A stretch of 54,617 bases of DNA from Armatimonadota bacterium (GTDB lineage Bacteria; Sysuimicrobiota; Sysuimicrobiia; Sysuimicrobiales; Humicultoraceae): assembly GCA_031081715.1 (NCBI GenBank), contig JAVHMA010000024.1, positions 1 through 54,617 on the forward strand, in the 5' to 3' direction. This document shows positions 30,027 through 38,545 of this stretch, piece by piece. The stretch's first letter is position 1. Every line of letters begins with the position of its first letter. The notes under the pieces were generated by a model. It was not told the DNA's origin and searched no databases. It saw nothing but the letters and a program-made list of their open reading frames with translations. Position numbers and translations under genes: made by a program.

Positions 30027-31615
30027 AGACACGTCTGGCGATCGCCGTCATCGTGGCGGCGACGCTGCTCTGGCCCTATGCGGCCGGCGCGCAGACCGAC
30101 CGGCCGCTCGTCTACGCGCAGAACGTCCCGGTCACCGCCATGGACACCGCCGGGACGACGATCGGTACGGTTTACCCGGCCGGGTACGAGGCGATGTTCC
30201 TGATCTACGACAACCTGGTCGCGTTCAACGACAAGATGGAGCTCGTCCCGCAGCTCGCGACCGAGTGGACGGTTTCGCAAGACGGACGCACCTGGACGTT
30301 CCGGCTCCGCCGCAACGTCACGTTCCACGACGGGACGCCCTTCAATGCCGACGCCGCGATCTTCCACCTACAGCGCCAGATCGACCCCCAGACCAACCGG
30401 GCTAACCGGCCGCTGTGGGACCCGCTGGGCGGCGCGGGTACCGTCCGCAAGATCGACGACTTCACCATCGCGATCACGACCGAGAAGCCCTACGGCCCGC
30501 TGCTGAACACGCTGGCGCACGGCTCGGGCGGGGTGGTGAGCCCGACCGCGGTCCGTCGCCTCGGCGAGGGGTTCGCGCGCGCGCCCGTGGGCACCGGGCC
30601 CTACGCCTTCGAGCGCCTGGAGACCGGTACCGAGCTCGTTCTCCGCCGCAACGACGCCTACTGGGGCGGCCGCCCGGCCTACAGCCGGGTCGTCATGCGC
30701 CACGTCCCCGACCCCACCACGCGGATCGCGCTGCTGCAGTCCGGACAGGTGGACGTCATCAACCTGATCCCGCCGGAGAACGTCGCGCAGCTCCAGGGCC
30801 ACCCCAACATCGACGTGATCACCCGGCCCGCGCTGCGCACCTTCGGGTTCGCGTTCAACCTCAACCGCCGGCAGTTCCAGGACGTGCGCGTGCGCCAGGC
30901 GTTCAACTACGCGGTGAACCGCGGGCCGGTCATCAAGGCCATCTTCAAAGACTTCGCCACCCCGATCGACTCGCCCATCTCGCCCAACGCGGTGGGCTAC
31001 GTCCCGGTCGGGACCTATCCCTACGACGTGGACCGGGCCAGGACGCTGCTGGGCGAGGCCGGCTGGCGGCCCGGGCCCGACGGCGTGCTCCGCAAGGACG
31101 GCCAGGCCTTCGAGATCACGCTCCTGACGCCCATCGGCCTGCTGCCCAAGGACATCGAGGTCACGCAGGCGTTCCAGAACTTCCTCCGCGTGATCGGCGT
31201 GCGCGCCACGATCAACCGGGTCGAGCCGGCGGCCTTCTGGGACTTCCTCCGCGTGCCGCCCGACCGGCTGCAGTGGGACATGGTGCTGTTCGGGTTCAAC
31301 CCGTCCAACGGCGACGGTGGCTACCACCTCACCTCGCTGTTCGAGAGCAACCCGACCCGCACCGGGCCGCCCAAGGTCTGGAACTTCACCTGGTACAGCA
31401 ACCCGCGGGTGGACCAGCTCCTGGGCCAGGCCGACGCCACCGTGGACGCCGCGCGGCGCCGCCAGCTCCTGGGCGAGGTCGCCCGCATCGTCTGGAACGA
31501 CGCGCCCTACGTCTGGCTGTACGCGGAGAACGTGATCGTCGCCAAGCGGAAGGAGGTCAAGAACGTCGAGGTCCTGCCGGTGATCTTCACGATCCTCCGC
31601 AACGCGCGGCCGTAG
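30023..31615 (+). CDS. Extracellular solute-binding protein, family 5 (peptide/opine type)
   Basis: 530 aa. Signal peptide 1-23 (MKTRLAIAVIVAATLLWPYAAGAQ), then the SBP_bac_5 fold: LVPQLATEWTVSQDGRTWTF, LRRNVTFHDGTPFNADAAIF (family signature), GTGPYAFERLETG, VRQAFNYAVNRGPVI. It lacks a lipobox, so it is probably periplasmic or cell-wall retained. Binds oligopeptides, opines or similar; co-occurrence with D-amino-acid enzymes suggests such a ligand. GGGGGAG precedes ATG 30023. Its stop is followed by a strong hairpin before the permease genes. Confidence 0.92.
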   Translation: MKTRLAIAVIVAATLLWPYAAGAQTDRPLVYAQNVPVTAMDTAGTTIGTVYPAGYEAMFLIYDNLVAFNDKMELVPQLATEWTVSQDGRTWTFRLRRNVTFHDGTPFNADAAIFHLQRQIDPQTNRANRPLWDPLGGAGTVRKIDDFTIAITTEKPYGPLLNTLAHGSGGVVSPTAVRRLGEGFARAPVGTGPYAFERLETGTELVLRRNDAYWGGRPAYSRVVMRHVPDPTTRIALLQSGQVDVINLIPPENVAQLQGHPNIDVITRPALRTFGFAFNLNRRQFQDVRVRQAFNYAVNRGPVIKAIFKDFATPIDSPISPNAVGYVPVGTYPYDVDRARTLLGEAGWRPGPDGVLRKDGQAFEITLLTPIGLLPKDIEVTQAFQNFLRVIGVRATINRVEPAAFWDFLRVPPDRLQWDMVLFGFNPSNGDGGYHLTSLFESNPTRTGPPKVWNFTWYSNPRVDQLLGQADATVDAARRRQLLGEVARIVWNDAPYVWLYAENVIVAKRKEVKNVEVLPVIFTILRNARP

Positions 31616-31624
31616 CCGCCCGCT

Positions 31625-31650
31625 GGCCGGGGGAGCAATCTCCCCCGGCC
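31625..31650 (+). other. Intercistronic hairpin after the binding-protein gene
   Basis: GGCCGGGGGAG, loop CAAT, CTCCCCCGGCC: a perfect 11-bp stem starting 10 bp after the stop and 12 bp before the permease start. No T-tract. Expected to act as an mRNA 3' stabiliser or partial terminator giving excess binding protein. Confidence 0.75.
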
Positions 31651-31661
31651 GGCCCTCCTCG

Positions 31662-32582
31662 ATGGGACCGTTCGCGCTCCGGCGCCTCCTGTTGCTCCTC
31701 CCCCAGGCGCTGGGCATCGCCACGCTGATCTTCGTGCTCTTCCGCCTGGTGCCGGGGGATCCGGCGACCATCGTCGCCGGGCCGGGCGCCACCCAGCCCC
31801 AGATTGAGGCGCTGCGCCGCGAGCTCGGGCTCGACCGGCCGCTGTGGGCGCAATACGCGCGGTTCCTCGGCGACCTGACGCGCGGCGACCTGGGTACCTC
31901 GCTCAGCCTGCGCCAGCCCGTCACGCAGGTGCTGGCGGCGCGCCTGGCGCCGTCTGCCGCGCTCATGGCGGCCAGCCTGCTGCTCACCGTGGCCCTCGCC
32001 GTGCCGGCCGGCGTCGCCGCCGCGGTGCGGCCGCACAGCACCACCGCGCAGGTGGTCATGGGCGTCTCGGTGCTCGCGCTGTCCATCCCTAACTTCCTGC
32101 TCGGGATGATTCTGATGCACTACCTCTCGGTACGGTGGCGGCTGCTGCCGGCCGCGGGGACGGGCGGGCTCGCGTTCCTGGTCATGCCCACGCTGGCGAT
32201 CGCGGCCCGGCTGGTCGCGCTCGTCAGTCGGACCACGCGCGCCAGCGTCATGGAGGTGCTGGGGGAGGACTTCGTGCGCACCGCGCGCGCCAAGGGCCTG
32301 GCGCCCCGCGTGGTGCTCTACCGCCACGCGCTGCGGCCGGCGCTGGTGCCCATCATCACCATGATCGGCCTGCAGGCCGGCTACCTGCTCGGTGGCTCGA
32401 TCGTCGTCGAGACTCTCTTCGCCTACCAGGGGCTCGGGCAGGCGATGATCACCGCGGTCTCGCTGCGCGACTACTTCCTGGTGCAGGGCATCACGCTGCT
32501 CTACGTTGTGGGCTTCCTGCTCGTCAACTTGGTCGTGGACCTCTCCTACGCGGCGTTCGACCCGCGCATCCGCTATGCGTAG
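31662..32582 (+). CDS. DppB-type ABC permease
   Basis: 306 aa, six helices. N-terminal LLLLPQALGIATLIFVLFRLVPGDP is typical of DppB/OppB; the EAA loop reads DFVRTARAKGLAPRVVLYRHALRPALVP, the coupling helix for an ATPase. Ends with DPRIRYA, the family C-terminus. ATG 31662 follows the hairpin. Forms the inner-membrane channel with the next gene. No ATPase gene follows, unlike the 50-kb cluster. Confidence 0.93.
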   Translation: MGPFALRRLLLLLPQALGIATLIFVLFRLVPGDPATIVAGPGATQPQIEALRRELGLDRPLWAQYARFLGDLTRGDLGTSLSLRQPVTQVLAARLAPSAALMAASLLLTVALAVPAGVAAAVRPHSTTAQVVMGVSVLALSIPNFLLGMILMHYLSVRWRLLPAAGTGGLAFLVMPTLAIAARLVALVSRTTRASVMEVLGEDFVRTARAKGLAPRVVLYRHALRPALVPIITMIGLQAGYLLGGSIVVETLFAYQGLGQAMITAVSLRDYFLVQGITLLYVVGFLLVNLVVDLSYAAFDPRIRYA

Positions 32583-33411
32583 GCGGCTGCGCCGGCTTCT
32601 CCGCGTGCCGGCCATGGCCGGCGGGGCGGCGCTGGTCGCGGTCTACCTAACCGCCGGGCTCCTGGCACCCTGGTTGGTCCCCTACGACCCGGACGAGCAG
32701 GACCTGATGGCCGCGCTGCAGCCGCCCTCGCGCGCGCACTGGCTGGGAACCGACGATTTGGGCCGCGACCTGGCGAGCCGCGTGATCGCCGCGGCCCGCG
32801 TCGACCTGGCCGTGGTCGTCGTCGGCATCCTGCTGGCCGTGGTCATCGCGGCGCCGGTGGGACTGCTCGCGGGCTTCGTCGGCGGCCGCACCGACCGTGT
32901 GCTGATGACGGTCTCGGACGCCGCGCTGACCTTCCCCTCGCTCGTCCTGGCCGTCGTGCTGGTGAGCCTGTTCGGGGCCGGGCTGCGCAGTGTGATCGTC
33001 GCGGTGGCGCTCACCGCGGCGCCGGCGCTCGCGCGGCTCATCCGGAGCCTGGTGCTCCAGACCGCCCACCTCGAGTACGTGGATGCCGCCCGGGCGCTCG
33101 GCGCCGGGCCCGGCCGGCTGATCGCGCGCCACGTCGTCCCCAACATCGCCGGCCGCGTCATCGTCTACACGACGCTGATGGGGAGCTACGCGATGCTCAC
33201 CGTGACCGCGCTGGGTTTCCTGGGGCTCGGCGTGCAGCCGCCCGCCGCCGAGTGGGGGAACATGCTCGCTACCACGCGCACCTACCTGGCCACCGCGCCC
33301 TGGCTGCTGGCGGCGCCCGGGGCGGCGATCATCGGGTTCATCTTCGGGCTGAACCTGCTCGGCGACGCGCTGCGCGACCTGTTCGATCCCAAGCTGCTCT
33401 GGCGCCCCTGA
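32575..33411 (+). CDS. DppC-type ABC permease
   Basis: 278 aa with six helices and the DppC N-terminus (APWLVPYDPDEQDLMA, HWLGTDDLGRDLASRVI). EAA loop EYVDAARALGAGPGRLIARHVVPNIAGRVI. ATG 32575 lies within the end of the preceding permease gene (8-bp overlap). The last gene of the GntR operon: it ends 8 bp before the convergent glycosyltransferase stop. The importer therefore lacks its own DppD/DppF ATPases. Confidence 0.93.
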   Translation: MRRRLRRLLRVPAMAGGAALVAVYLTAGLLAPWLVPYDPDEQDLMAALQPPSRAHWLGTDDLGRDLASRVIAAARVDLAVVVVGILLAVVIAAPVGLLAGFVGGRTDRVLMTVSDAALTFPSLVLAVVLVSLFGAGLRSVIVAVALTAAPALARLIRSLVLQTAHLEYVDAARALGAGPGRLIARHVVPNIAGRVIVYTTLMGSYAMLTVTALGFLGLGVQPPAAEWGNMLATTRTYLATAPWLLAAPGAAIIGFIFGLNLLGDALRDLFDPKLLWRP

Positions 33412-33418
33412 GGGCCGG

Positions 33419-34804
33419 CTACCAGCGCTTCTGCGCCCCCGCCAGCTCGCGCGCGTAGCCCAGCGTCGCCACCGGCGACATCAGGAACTGGTAGACCAGC
33501 AGCCAGAGCACGAAGCCCACCCGGTTGCGCCGGATGCGCAGGCCGAGCTCCCGGAACACCCGGACCTGCTTCCAGTACATCGCCAGCGCCATGAGCACCA
33601 CGAACGGCAGCACGAAGAGGGTCATCGGCCCGGCGATCCAGTACTGCCCGAACAGCGCGAGCACGACGCCCGGGATGAAGACCAGCGTGTAGGTCCCGTC
33701 GAGCAAGGGGAACAGCATGTCGACGAAGACGAAGAACCCCGACAGCCGCGGCCGCCGCCACAGCAAGTCGAGGTGGGCGCGCAGGCTCTCGATCATGCCG
33801 CGGGCCCACCGCTGGCGCTGCCGGTTGAGGCCGCGCCAGGTGGTCGGCACGCGGGTGAACGCGCAGGCCGTGGCCTCGAAGCCGATGCGGTACCCGCGTT
33901 TCTGCAGGGCCCACGTGGCGAAGATGTCCTCGCCGACGACCGGGGACCACCCCGTGATCTCGAAGAGCGCCGCGCGACGGAAGAGGCTGAACGCGCCCTG
34001 CGCGACCAGCGTACCCTGGTAGAGCGACTGCTGGCGCTTGACCGACGCGATCGCCAGGAAGTAGTCCCACTCCTGCAGCCGGGCGAGCAGGTTGTCCCGC
34101 GAGTTCTTGACCAGTACCGCGCCCGCCACCGCCGCGGTGTGCGGGGGGTCGGTCAGCATGCGCGCCACGATGCGACGCAGCGCCTGCGGGTGGAGGAAGG
34201 TGTCGGCGTCGATGGTGACGACGAGGTCGGTGTGCACGGCCGCCAGCCCGTAGTTGAGCGCCATGGCCTTGCCGCCGCGGGGCGCGGGTACGACCCGCAG
34301 GTTGGGGAACCGGCCGGCGAGCCGGGCAAGCGTCGCGAGTGTGCCGTCGCGCGAGCCGTCGTCCACCACGATGATGTGAACCGGCGCCGGGTAGTCCTGG
34401 CCAGCCAGCCCGCGGAAGGTTTCTTCCAGCGTATGCTCCTCGTTGAACGCCGCGATGAGCACGGTGACCGGCGGGTAGGCGAGGTCGAGGCGGAGTGGCG
34501 GGGGCGTATCGACCAGGACGCTGATCGCCAGGTGCGCGTTCAGGAAGCCGGGGATCAAGGCCACGAACGTCACCACGAACCACGCGGCCGGCGTCCCGAT
34601 CGCCGATGCGAGCTGCGCGACCCACGGCTGCGCCAGAGAGAGCGAGAACCCGAACCAGGCGCACGCCACCATCGTCGCCGCCACGAACTTCGTCCCTGTC
34701 GGCACGTAGAAGCGCCGCCGGGCCGCGGGTCGTGCGGCCGGGGCCGCCCATCCCGTCCCCGCCGCCCGCGGGAGAGAGGGCATCGGTTCGATGCGCTGAT
34801 CCAT
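33419..34804 (-). CDS. Membrane glycosyltransferase family 2 (PgaC/NdvC-like processive)
   Basis: 461 aa. Two N-terminal helices (about 38-60, 72-96), then a cytoplasmic GT2 domain. VLIAAFNEEHTLEETF, VVDDGSRDGT, VTIDADTFLHP (metal-binding DxD), VVGEDIFATW (catalytic Asp) and RQRQRWARG (Q-x-x-RW) are all present, followed by three or more C-terminal helices. The set D, DxD, D, QxxRW is that of processive beta-glycan synthases (cellulose, hyaluronan, poly-GlcNAc). Polymer identity is not determinable. No partner biosynthesis genes are adjacent. The ATG 34804 start has only a weak GTCGGG ribosome site. Confidence 0.88.
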   Translation of the reverse strand: MDQRIEPMPSLPRAAGTGWAAPAARPAARRRFYVPTGTKFVAATMVACAWFGFSLSLAQPWVAQLASAIGTPAAWFVVTFVALIPGFLNAHLAISVLVDTPPPLRLDLAYPPVTVLIAAFNEEHTLEETFRGLAGQDYPAPVHIIVVDDGSRDGTLATLARLAGRFPNLRVVPAPRGGKAMALNYGLAAVHTDLVVTIDADTFLHPQALRRIVARMLTDPPHTAAVAGAVLVKNSRDNLLARLQEWDYFLAIASVKRQQSLYQGTLVAQGAFSLFRRAALFEITGWSPVVGEDIFATWALQKRGYRIGFEATACAFTRVPTTWRGLNRQRQRWARGMIESLRAHLDLLWRRPRLSGFFVFVDMLFPLLDGTYTLVFIPGVVLALFGQYWIAGPMTLFVLPFVVLMALAMYWKQVRVFRELGLRIRRNRVGFVLWLLVYQFLMSPVATLGYARELAGAQKRW

Positions 34805-34914
34805 CCCGACGGGTTATGCCCCATCGGGCGGCGGGCGGGGACATGGGGTGGGCATTCGCGCGCGGCCCGCCCCGCGCGGTCCGCACCCGGCAGCGCGCCC
34901 GGGCGGCCGGGCGC

Positions 34915-35931
34915 TCAGCCGTCGCGGGCATTCGGCGCCGACGAGCGGCGGTCGTACACCTCCGGATTCACCAGGGCTTCGGGCCGCTCACCGCGCAGGA
35001 CCGCGAGCACCGCGCGCGCGCACACCTCCTCCATGCGGGCCGTCGTCTCGACCGTGTAGGACGCCACGTGCGGCGTCGCCACGACCGTCTCGAGCGCCAC
35101 CAGCGCGGCGTGCGGCGTCGGTTCTTCCCGGTAGACGTCCAGCCCGGCACCGGCCAGACGGCCGTCGCGCAGCGCCTTGGCGAGCGCCGTCTCGTCCACC
35201 ACACCGCCGCGGCTGGTGTTGACCAGAATCGCGCCCGGCTTCATCCGCGCGAGCGCGTCGGTGCCGATCAGCCCGCGCGTCGCCGGCACCAGCGGCACGT
35301 GCAGCGAGATCGCGTCGCTGGCCGCCAGCAGCTCCGGCAGCTCGCAGAGTCGTACCCCGAGCGCCGCGGCGGCGGCCACATCGGGCTGCGGATCGCAGGC
35401 GAGCAGCCGCATGCCGAAGGCGGCCGCGCGCCGGGCCACCGCCCGGCCGATGGCGCCGAAGCCCACGATCCCCAGCGTCTTGCCGTGCACGTCCGTGCCC
35501 GGGACCCGCTCCCAGGCGCCGGCCTTCATCCGGCGGTCGTGCGCCGCGATCCGGCGGGCGACCGCGAGCAGCAACCCCATCGTGTGGTCGGCGACGGCCT
35601 CGGTCAGCGCCCCGGCGGTGACCGTCACCGCGACCCCGCGCGCGGTGGCGGCAACCACGTCCACCGAGTCGGTGCCCACCCCGCGGCGCGCGATGACGCG
35701 CAGGCGCGGCGCGGCCGCGAGCACCGCCGCGGTGATCGGCTCGGTGCCGGCGATGACGGCGTCGGCATCCCTGACGAGGCGGCGCATCGTCTCCTCATCG
35801 GGTGCGGTCTCACCGGGGTGGAGGACGACGTCGGTGCCGGCTTCGCGCAGCAACCGCATGCCCACGTCGGCGACGCGGCCGAACCCGACCGCGGAGACGA
35901 GGACGCGGGCGCCGCGCGGTCCGGCCGTCAC
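34915..35931 (-). CDS. D-isomer-specific 2-hydroxyacid dehydrogenase (SerA-like)
   Basis: 338 aa. NAD motif LGIVGFGAIGRAVARRAAAFGM, HVPLVPATRGLIG, NTSRGGVVDETAL with the substrate-orienting Arg, and the catalytic His in ATPHVASYTVET. It has the two-domain core only, without the regulatory ACT/ASB domain of full-length PGDH. It might oxidise 3-phosphoglycerate or reduce another 2-oxoacid. Its GTG overlaps the stop of the upstream DapA-like gene (GTGA), so aldolase and dehydrogenase probably act in one pathway. Confidence 0.87.
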   Translation of the reverse strand: MTAGPRGARVLVSAVGFGRVADVGMRLLREAGTDVVLHPGETAPDEETMRRLVRDADAVIAGTEPITAAVLAAAPRLRVIARRGVGTDSVDVVAATARGVAVTVTAGALTEAVADHTMGLLLAVARRIAAHDRRMKAGAWERVPGTDVHGKTLGIVGFGAIGRAVARRAAAFGMRLLACDPQPDVAAAAALGVRLCELPELLAASDAISLHVPLVPATRGLIGTDALARMKPGAILVNTSRGGVVDETALAKALRDGRLAGAGLDVYREEPTPHAALVALETVVATPHVASYTVETTARMEEVCARAVLAVLRGERPEALVNPEVYDRRSSAPNARDG

Positions 35932-36863
35932 GGCCGGCCGGCCGCGGCCTCCAGCGGGACCGGCGCGATCCCCGCGTCAGCGAGCCCCAGAACCTCGAGC
36001 AGTTCCTCGAGCTCGGCGCGTGTGCCCGCGTCGAGCGTCGGCCCCGGATGTCGGACCGCCGCAGCCGCGATCGCGCCCCGGCGGCGGAGCAGCTCCTTGC
36101 GGATCGCCAGCCCGATCACCGGCTGGCCCTCGTAGCGGATCAGGGGCAGGTACCGGTAGAAGAGCGTCCTCGCGCGGTCGCGCGCACCGCCGGCGAAGGC
36201 GGCGTGGATGGCGACCAGGATCTCGGGGAACGCAAACCCGGTCATGGTGCCCGCGGCGCCGCGCAGCAGCTCCTCGTAGAAGTAGACGCCGCCCATCCCG
36301 CCCAGCACCGCCACCGGGGACGTCGCGGCGGTGCGCACCTGCGCCACCTTCACGGCGGAGGGGATCTCCTCGAGCTTGATGGCGCGCGCACGGGGCAGCG
36401 TGTCGGTAATGGACGCCAGGAACGCGGCCGGCATGGTCACGCCCGAGAACACGGGCTCGTCCTGCACCACGATCGGTAGCGACGTCGCGTCGTGCACCCG
36501 GCGGTAGTACTCGCGTACGGCCTCCAGCGCGCGCAGGTTGACCGGCGGAGCCACCATGAGGGCCGCGGCGCCGGCGGCTTCGGCCTCGCGCGCGTAACGG
36601 ATCGCCAGGTCCGTGGCCGGCGCGCTCGTGCCGACGACCACCGGCACACGCCCGTCCACACGCCGGATGAAGCGCTCGGTCACCCGGCGGCGCTCCTCTT
36701 CCGTGAGCTTGTGGGCCTCGCCCATGATGCCGAGGATGGTGAGCCCGGCGACCCCGCAGCCGACCTCGAACTCGACCAGCCGGTCGATGCTGGCCTCGTC
36801 CAGGCGACCGTCGTCGGCGAAGGGCGTGGCGGTGATCGCGAAGACGCCCAAGAGCGGTTGCAC
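35928..36863 (-). CDS. DapA/NanA-superfamily aldolase, not true DapA
   Basis: 311 aa TIM barrel of the class I lyase family. Schiff-base Lys163 in AIKLEEIP and the pyruvate-binding turn GIMGEAHKLTEEER replace the usual G-TGE pattern. The conserved Tyr of YN-P motif is absent: VVQDEP occupies 132-137. This argues against dihydrodipicolinate synthase and for another 2-oxoacid aldolase/dehydratase. First gene of a two-gene operon with a 2-hydroxyacid dehydrogenase; together they could split a sugar acid and reduce the product. That pathway is inference. Confidence 0.82.
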   Translation of the reverse strand: MQPLLGVFAITATPFADDGRLDEASIDRLVEFEVGCGVAGLTILGIMGEAHKLTEEERRRVTERFIRRVDGRVPVVVGTSAPATDLAIRYAREAEAAGAAALMVAPPVNLRALEAVREYYRRVHDATSLPIVVQDEPVFSGVTMPAAFLASITDTLPRARAIKLEEIPSAVKVAQVRTAATSPVAVLGGMGGVYFYEELLRGAAGTMTGFAFPEILVAIHAAFAGGARDRARTLFYRYLPLIRYEGQPVIGLAIRKELLRRRGAIAAAAVRHPGPTLDAGTRAELEELLEVLGLADAGIAPVPLEAAAGRP

Positions 36864-36947
36864 GTTGGGGGTATACGCCGCGCGGCGGTCCGCCCCTCCC
36901 GCGCTGCTGCGCTCACCCCGCCGCTGTGCCCGCCTCCGCCGCTACGC

Positions 36948-36953
36948 TACAAT
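36948..36953 (+). promoter_or_regulatory. -10 box upstream of the osmolyte-transporter operon
   Basis: TACAAT with expected start near 36960, ten or so bases before ATG 36971. No convincing -35 at 17 bp (TGTGCC). Supports using 36971 rather than the GTG at 36926 as start. Confidence 0.4.
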
Positions 36954-36970
36954 GGCTCTACGGTCCGGGG

Positions 36971-37612
36971 ATGCTGCATGCCGCGCTCCAGTATGCGCTC
37001 GCCAACCAGGCCGCGTTCTGGCACGCCGCCGGGGTCCACGTCCGCCTGTCGGTCGCAGCGCTGGCCATCGGGTGTCTGCTGTGCGTGCCGCTCGGCGTCT
37101 ACGTCGCGCGCCGCCGGCTGCTGGCCCCGCAGGTGCTCGCGGTGGTCGGCGGGCTGCGGGTGGTCCCCAGCCTGGCGATTCTGTTCCTGGCCGTTCCCTA
37201 CCTCGGGCTGGGATTTCTTCCGGCGCTCGTAGCGTTGACTATCCTGGCCTGCCCGCCCGTGCTCATCAACACCGAGGCGGCCTTCCGCGGGGTCGATCCC
37301 GCGGTCGTGGAAGCCGCGCGGGGCATGGGCATGGACGCGCGGCAGGTGCTGTGGCGAGTGGAGGTGCCGCTCGCCACGCCGGTCGTCGTGGCCGGCGTGC
37401 GGACGGCGGCCGTGGACGTCTTCGCCAGCGCCACCCTGGCGGCGTTCATCGGCGGCGGAGGGCTGGGCGACTTCATCGCCCGCGGGTTCGCCCTCTTCGA
37501 TCCGGCCATCATGCTGGTCGGGGCCATTCCGGTGGCGGTCCTGACGCTCGGCGCCGAGGCCGTGCTCGCCGGCGTCCAGCGTCTGCTCGAACGGCGGGCC
37601 CAGGCGGCCTAG
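36971..37612 (+). CDS. OpuC/YehY-type osmolyte ABC permease
   Basis: 213 aa, about five to six helices. VVGGLRVVPSLAILFLAVPYLG is the OpuCB/ProW membrane signature; the EAA loop is VVEAARGMGMDARQVLWRVEVPLATPVV. First gene of a permease-binding protein-ATPase-permease operon for glycine betaine, choline or related compatible solutes. I prefer ATG 36971 because the -10 box lies between it and the in-frame GTG at 36926; the latter would add 15 residues. Confidence 0.85.
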   Translation: MLHAALQYALANQAAFWHAAGVHVRLSVAALAIGCLLCVPLGVYVARRRLLAPQVLAVVGGLRVVPSLAILFLAVPYLGLGFLPALVALTILACPPVLINTEAAFRGVDPAVVEAARGMGMDARQVLWRVEVPLATPVVVAGVRTAAVDVFASATLAAFIGGGGLGDFIARGFALFDPAIMLVGAIPVAVLTLGAEAVLAGVQRLLERRAQAA

Positions 37613-37636
37613 CCGAGTCAGGCGGAGGTGGTGGGA

Positions 37637-38545
37637 GTGAGGCAGATCGCGCGCACGGTGGTCCTGCTCGTCCTGGTGGCGGCGGTGGCCGCGGCTTGTG
37701 GCCAGCGCGGTGGTGGCGCGCCCGTCACGGTGAAGATCGGGTCCAAGGATTTCACGGAGGAGTTCATCCTGGCCGAGATGTACGCGCTGCTGCTCGAGGA
37801 CGCCGGGTTCCGTGTCGAGCGCAAGTTCAACCTGGGCGGGACGCCGGTCGCGCACGAGGCCCTGGTCAAGGGCGACATCGACCTCTACCCCGAGTACACG
37901 AGCACCGGGCTGCTGACGGTCCTCCGGGAGTCGCCCCTCGCAGACCCCCAGGCGGTGCTCGAGGCCGTCCGGCGCGGTTACAGGGAAAAGTTCAACCTCG
38001 AATGGCTCGAGCCCGCCCAGTTCAACAACACCCAGGCCCTCGCCACCACGCCCGAGGTCTCCACGCGGTACGGCATCCGGACCTACTCCGACCTGGCGGC
38101 CAAGGCCGGCGAGCTGCGCCTGGGCGGGCCCGCCGAGTTCGCCGAGCGCGAGGACGGCATCAAAGGGCTGCAGCGCGCCTACGGCGGGTTCGTGTTCAAG
38201 GAGTTCCGCCAGCTCGGCACCGGCAGCCTGCGCTACGAGGCCCTGAAGAACGGGCAGGTGGACGTCGTCGTCGCCTTCGGCACCGACGGGCAGATCAGCG
38301 GGCTCGGCTTGGTCCTCCTGGAGGACGATAAGCGGTTCTACCCGGCCTACCAGGCCGCGCCGGTCGTGCGCGCCGGCCTCGCGCAGCAGAATCCGAAGAT
38401 CGCCGAGACGCTCAACAAGCTGGCGCCGCTGCTGACCGAGGAGGTCATGGCCGGGCTCAACTGGAAGGTCGACGGTCCGGAGAAGCAGGAGTTCGCCGCG
38501 GTCGCGAAGGCGTTCTTGCAGGAGAAGGGTCTTATCCGACGCTAG
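37637..38545 (+). CDS. OsmF/OpuCC-type osmolyte-binding lipoprotein
   Basis: 302 aa. N-terminal signal with lipobox-like VAAAC at about residues 17-21, so the mature protein is probably lipid-anchored. The fold begins with VKIGSKDFTEEFILAEMYALLLEDAG (family PF04069 signature) and shows GDIDLYPEYTSTGLLTVL and GQVDVVVAFGTDGQI. These match the OsmF/OpuCC branch. Aromatic box residues for the ammonium ligand cannot be assigned by eye. GTG 37637 lies 8 bp after GGAGG; two closer upstream GTGs overlap the ribosome site. Confidence 0.87.
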   Translation: MRQIARTVVLLVLVAAVAAACGQRGGGAPVTVKIGSKDFTEEFILAEMYALLLEDAGFRVERKFNLGGTPVAHEALVKGDIDLYPEYTSTGLLTVLRESPLADPQAVLEAVRRGYREKFNLEWLEPAQFNNTQALATTPEVSTRYGIRTYSDLAAKAGELRLGGPAEFAEREDGIKGLQRAYGGFVFKEFRQLGTGSLRYEALKNGQVDVVVAFGTDGQISGLGLVLLEDDKRFYPAYQAAPVVRAGLAQQNPKIAETLNKLAPLLTEEVMAGLNWKVDGPEKQEFAAVAKAFLQEKGLIRR

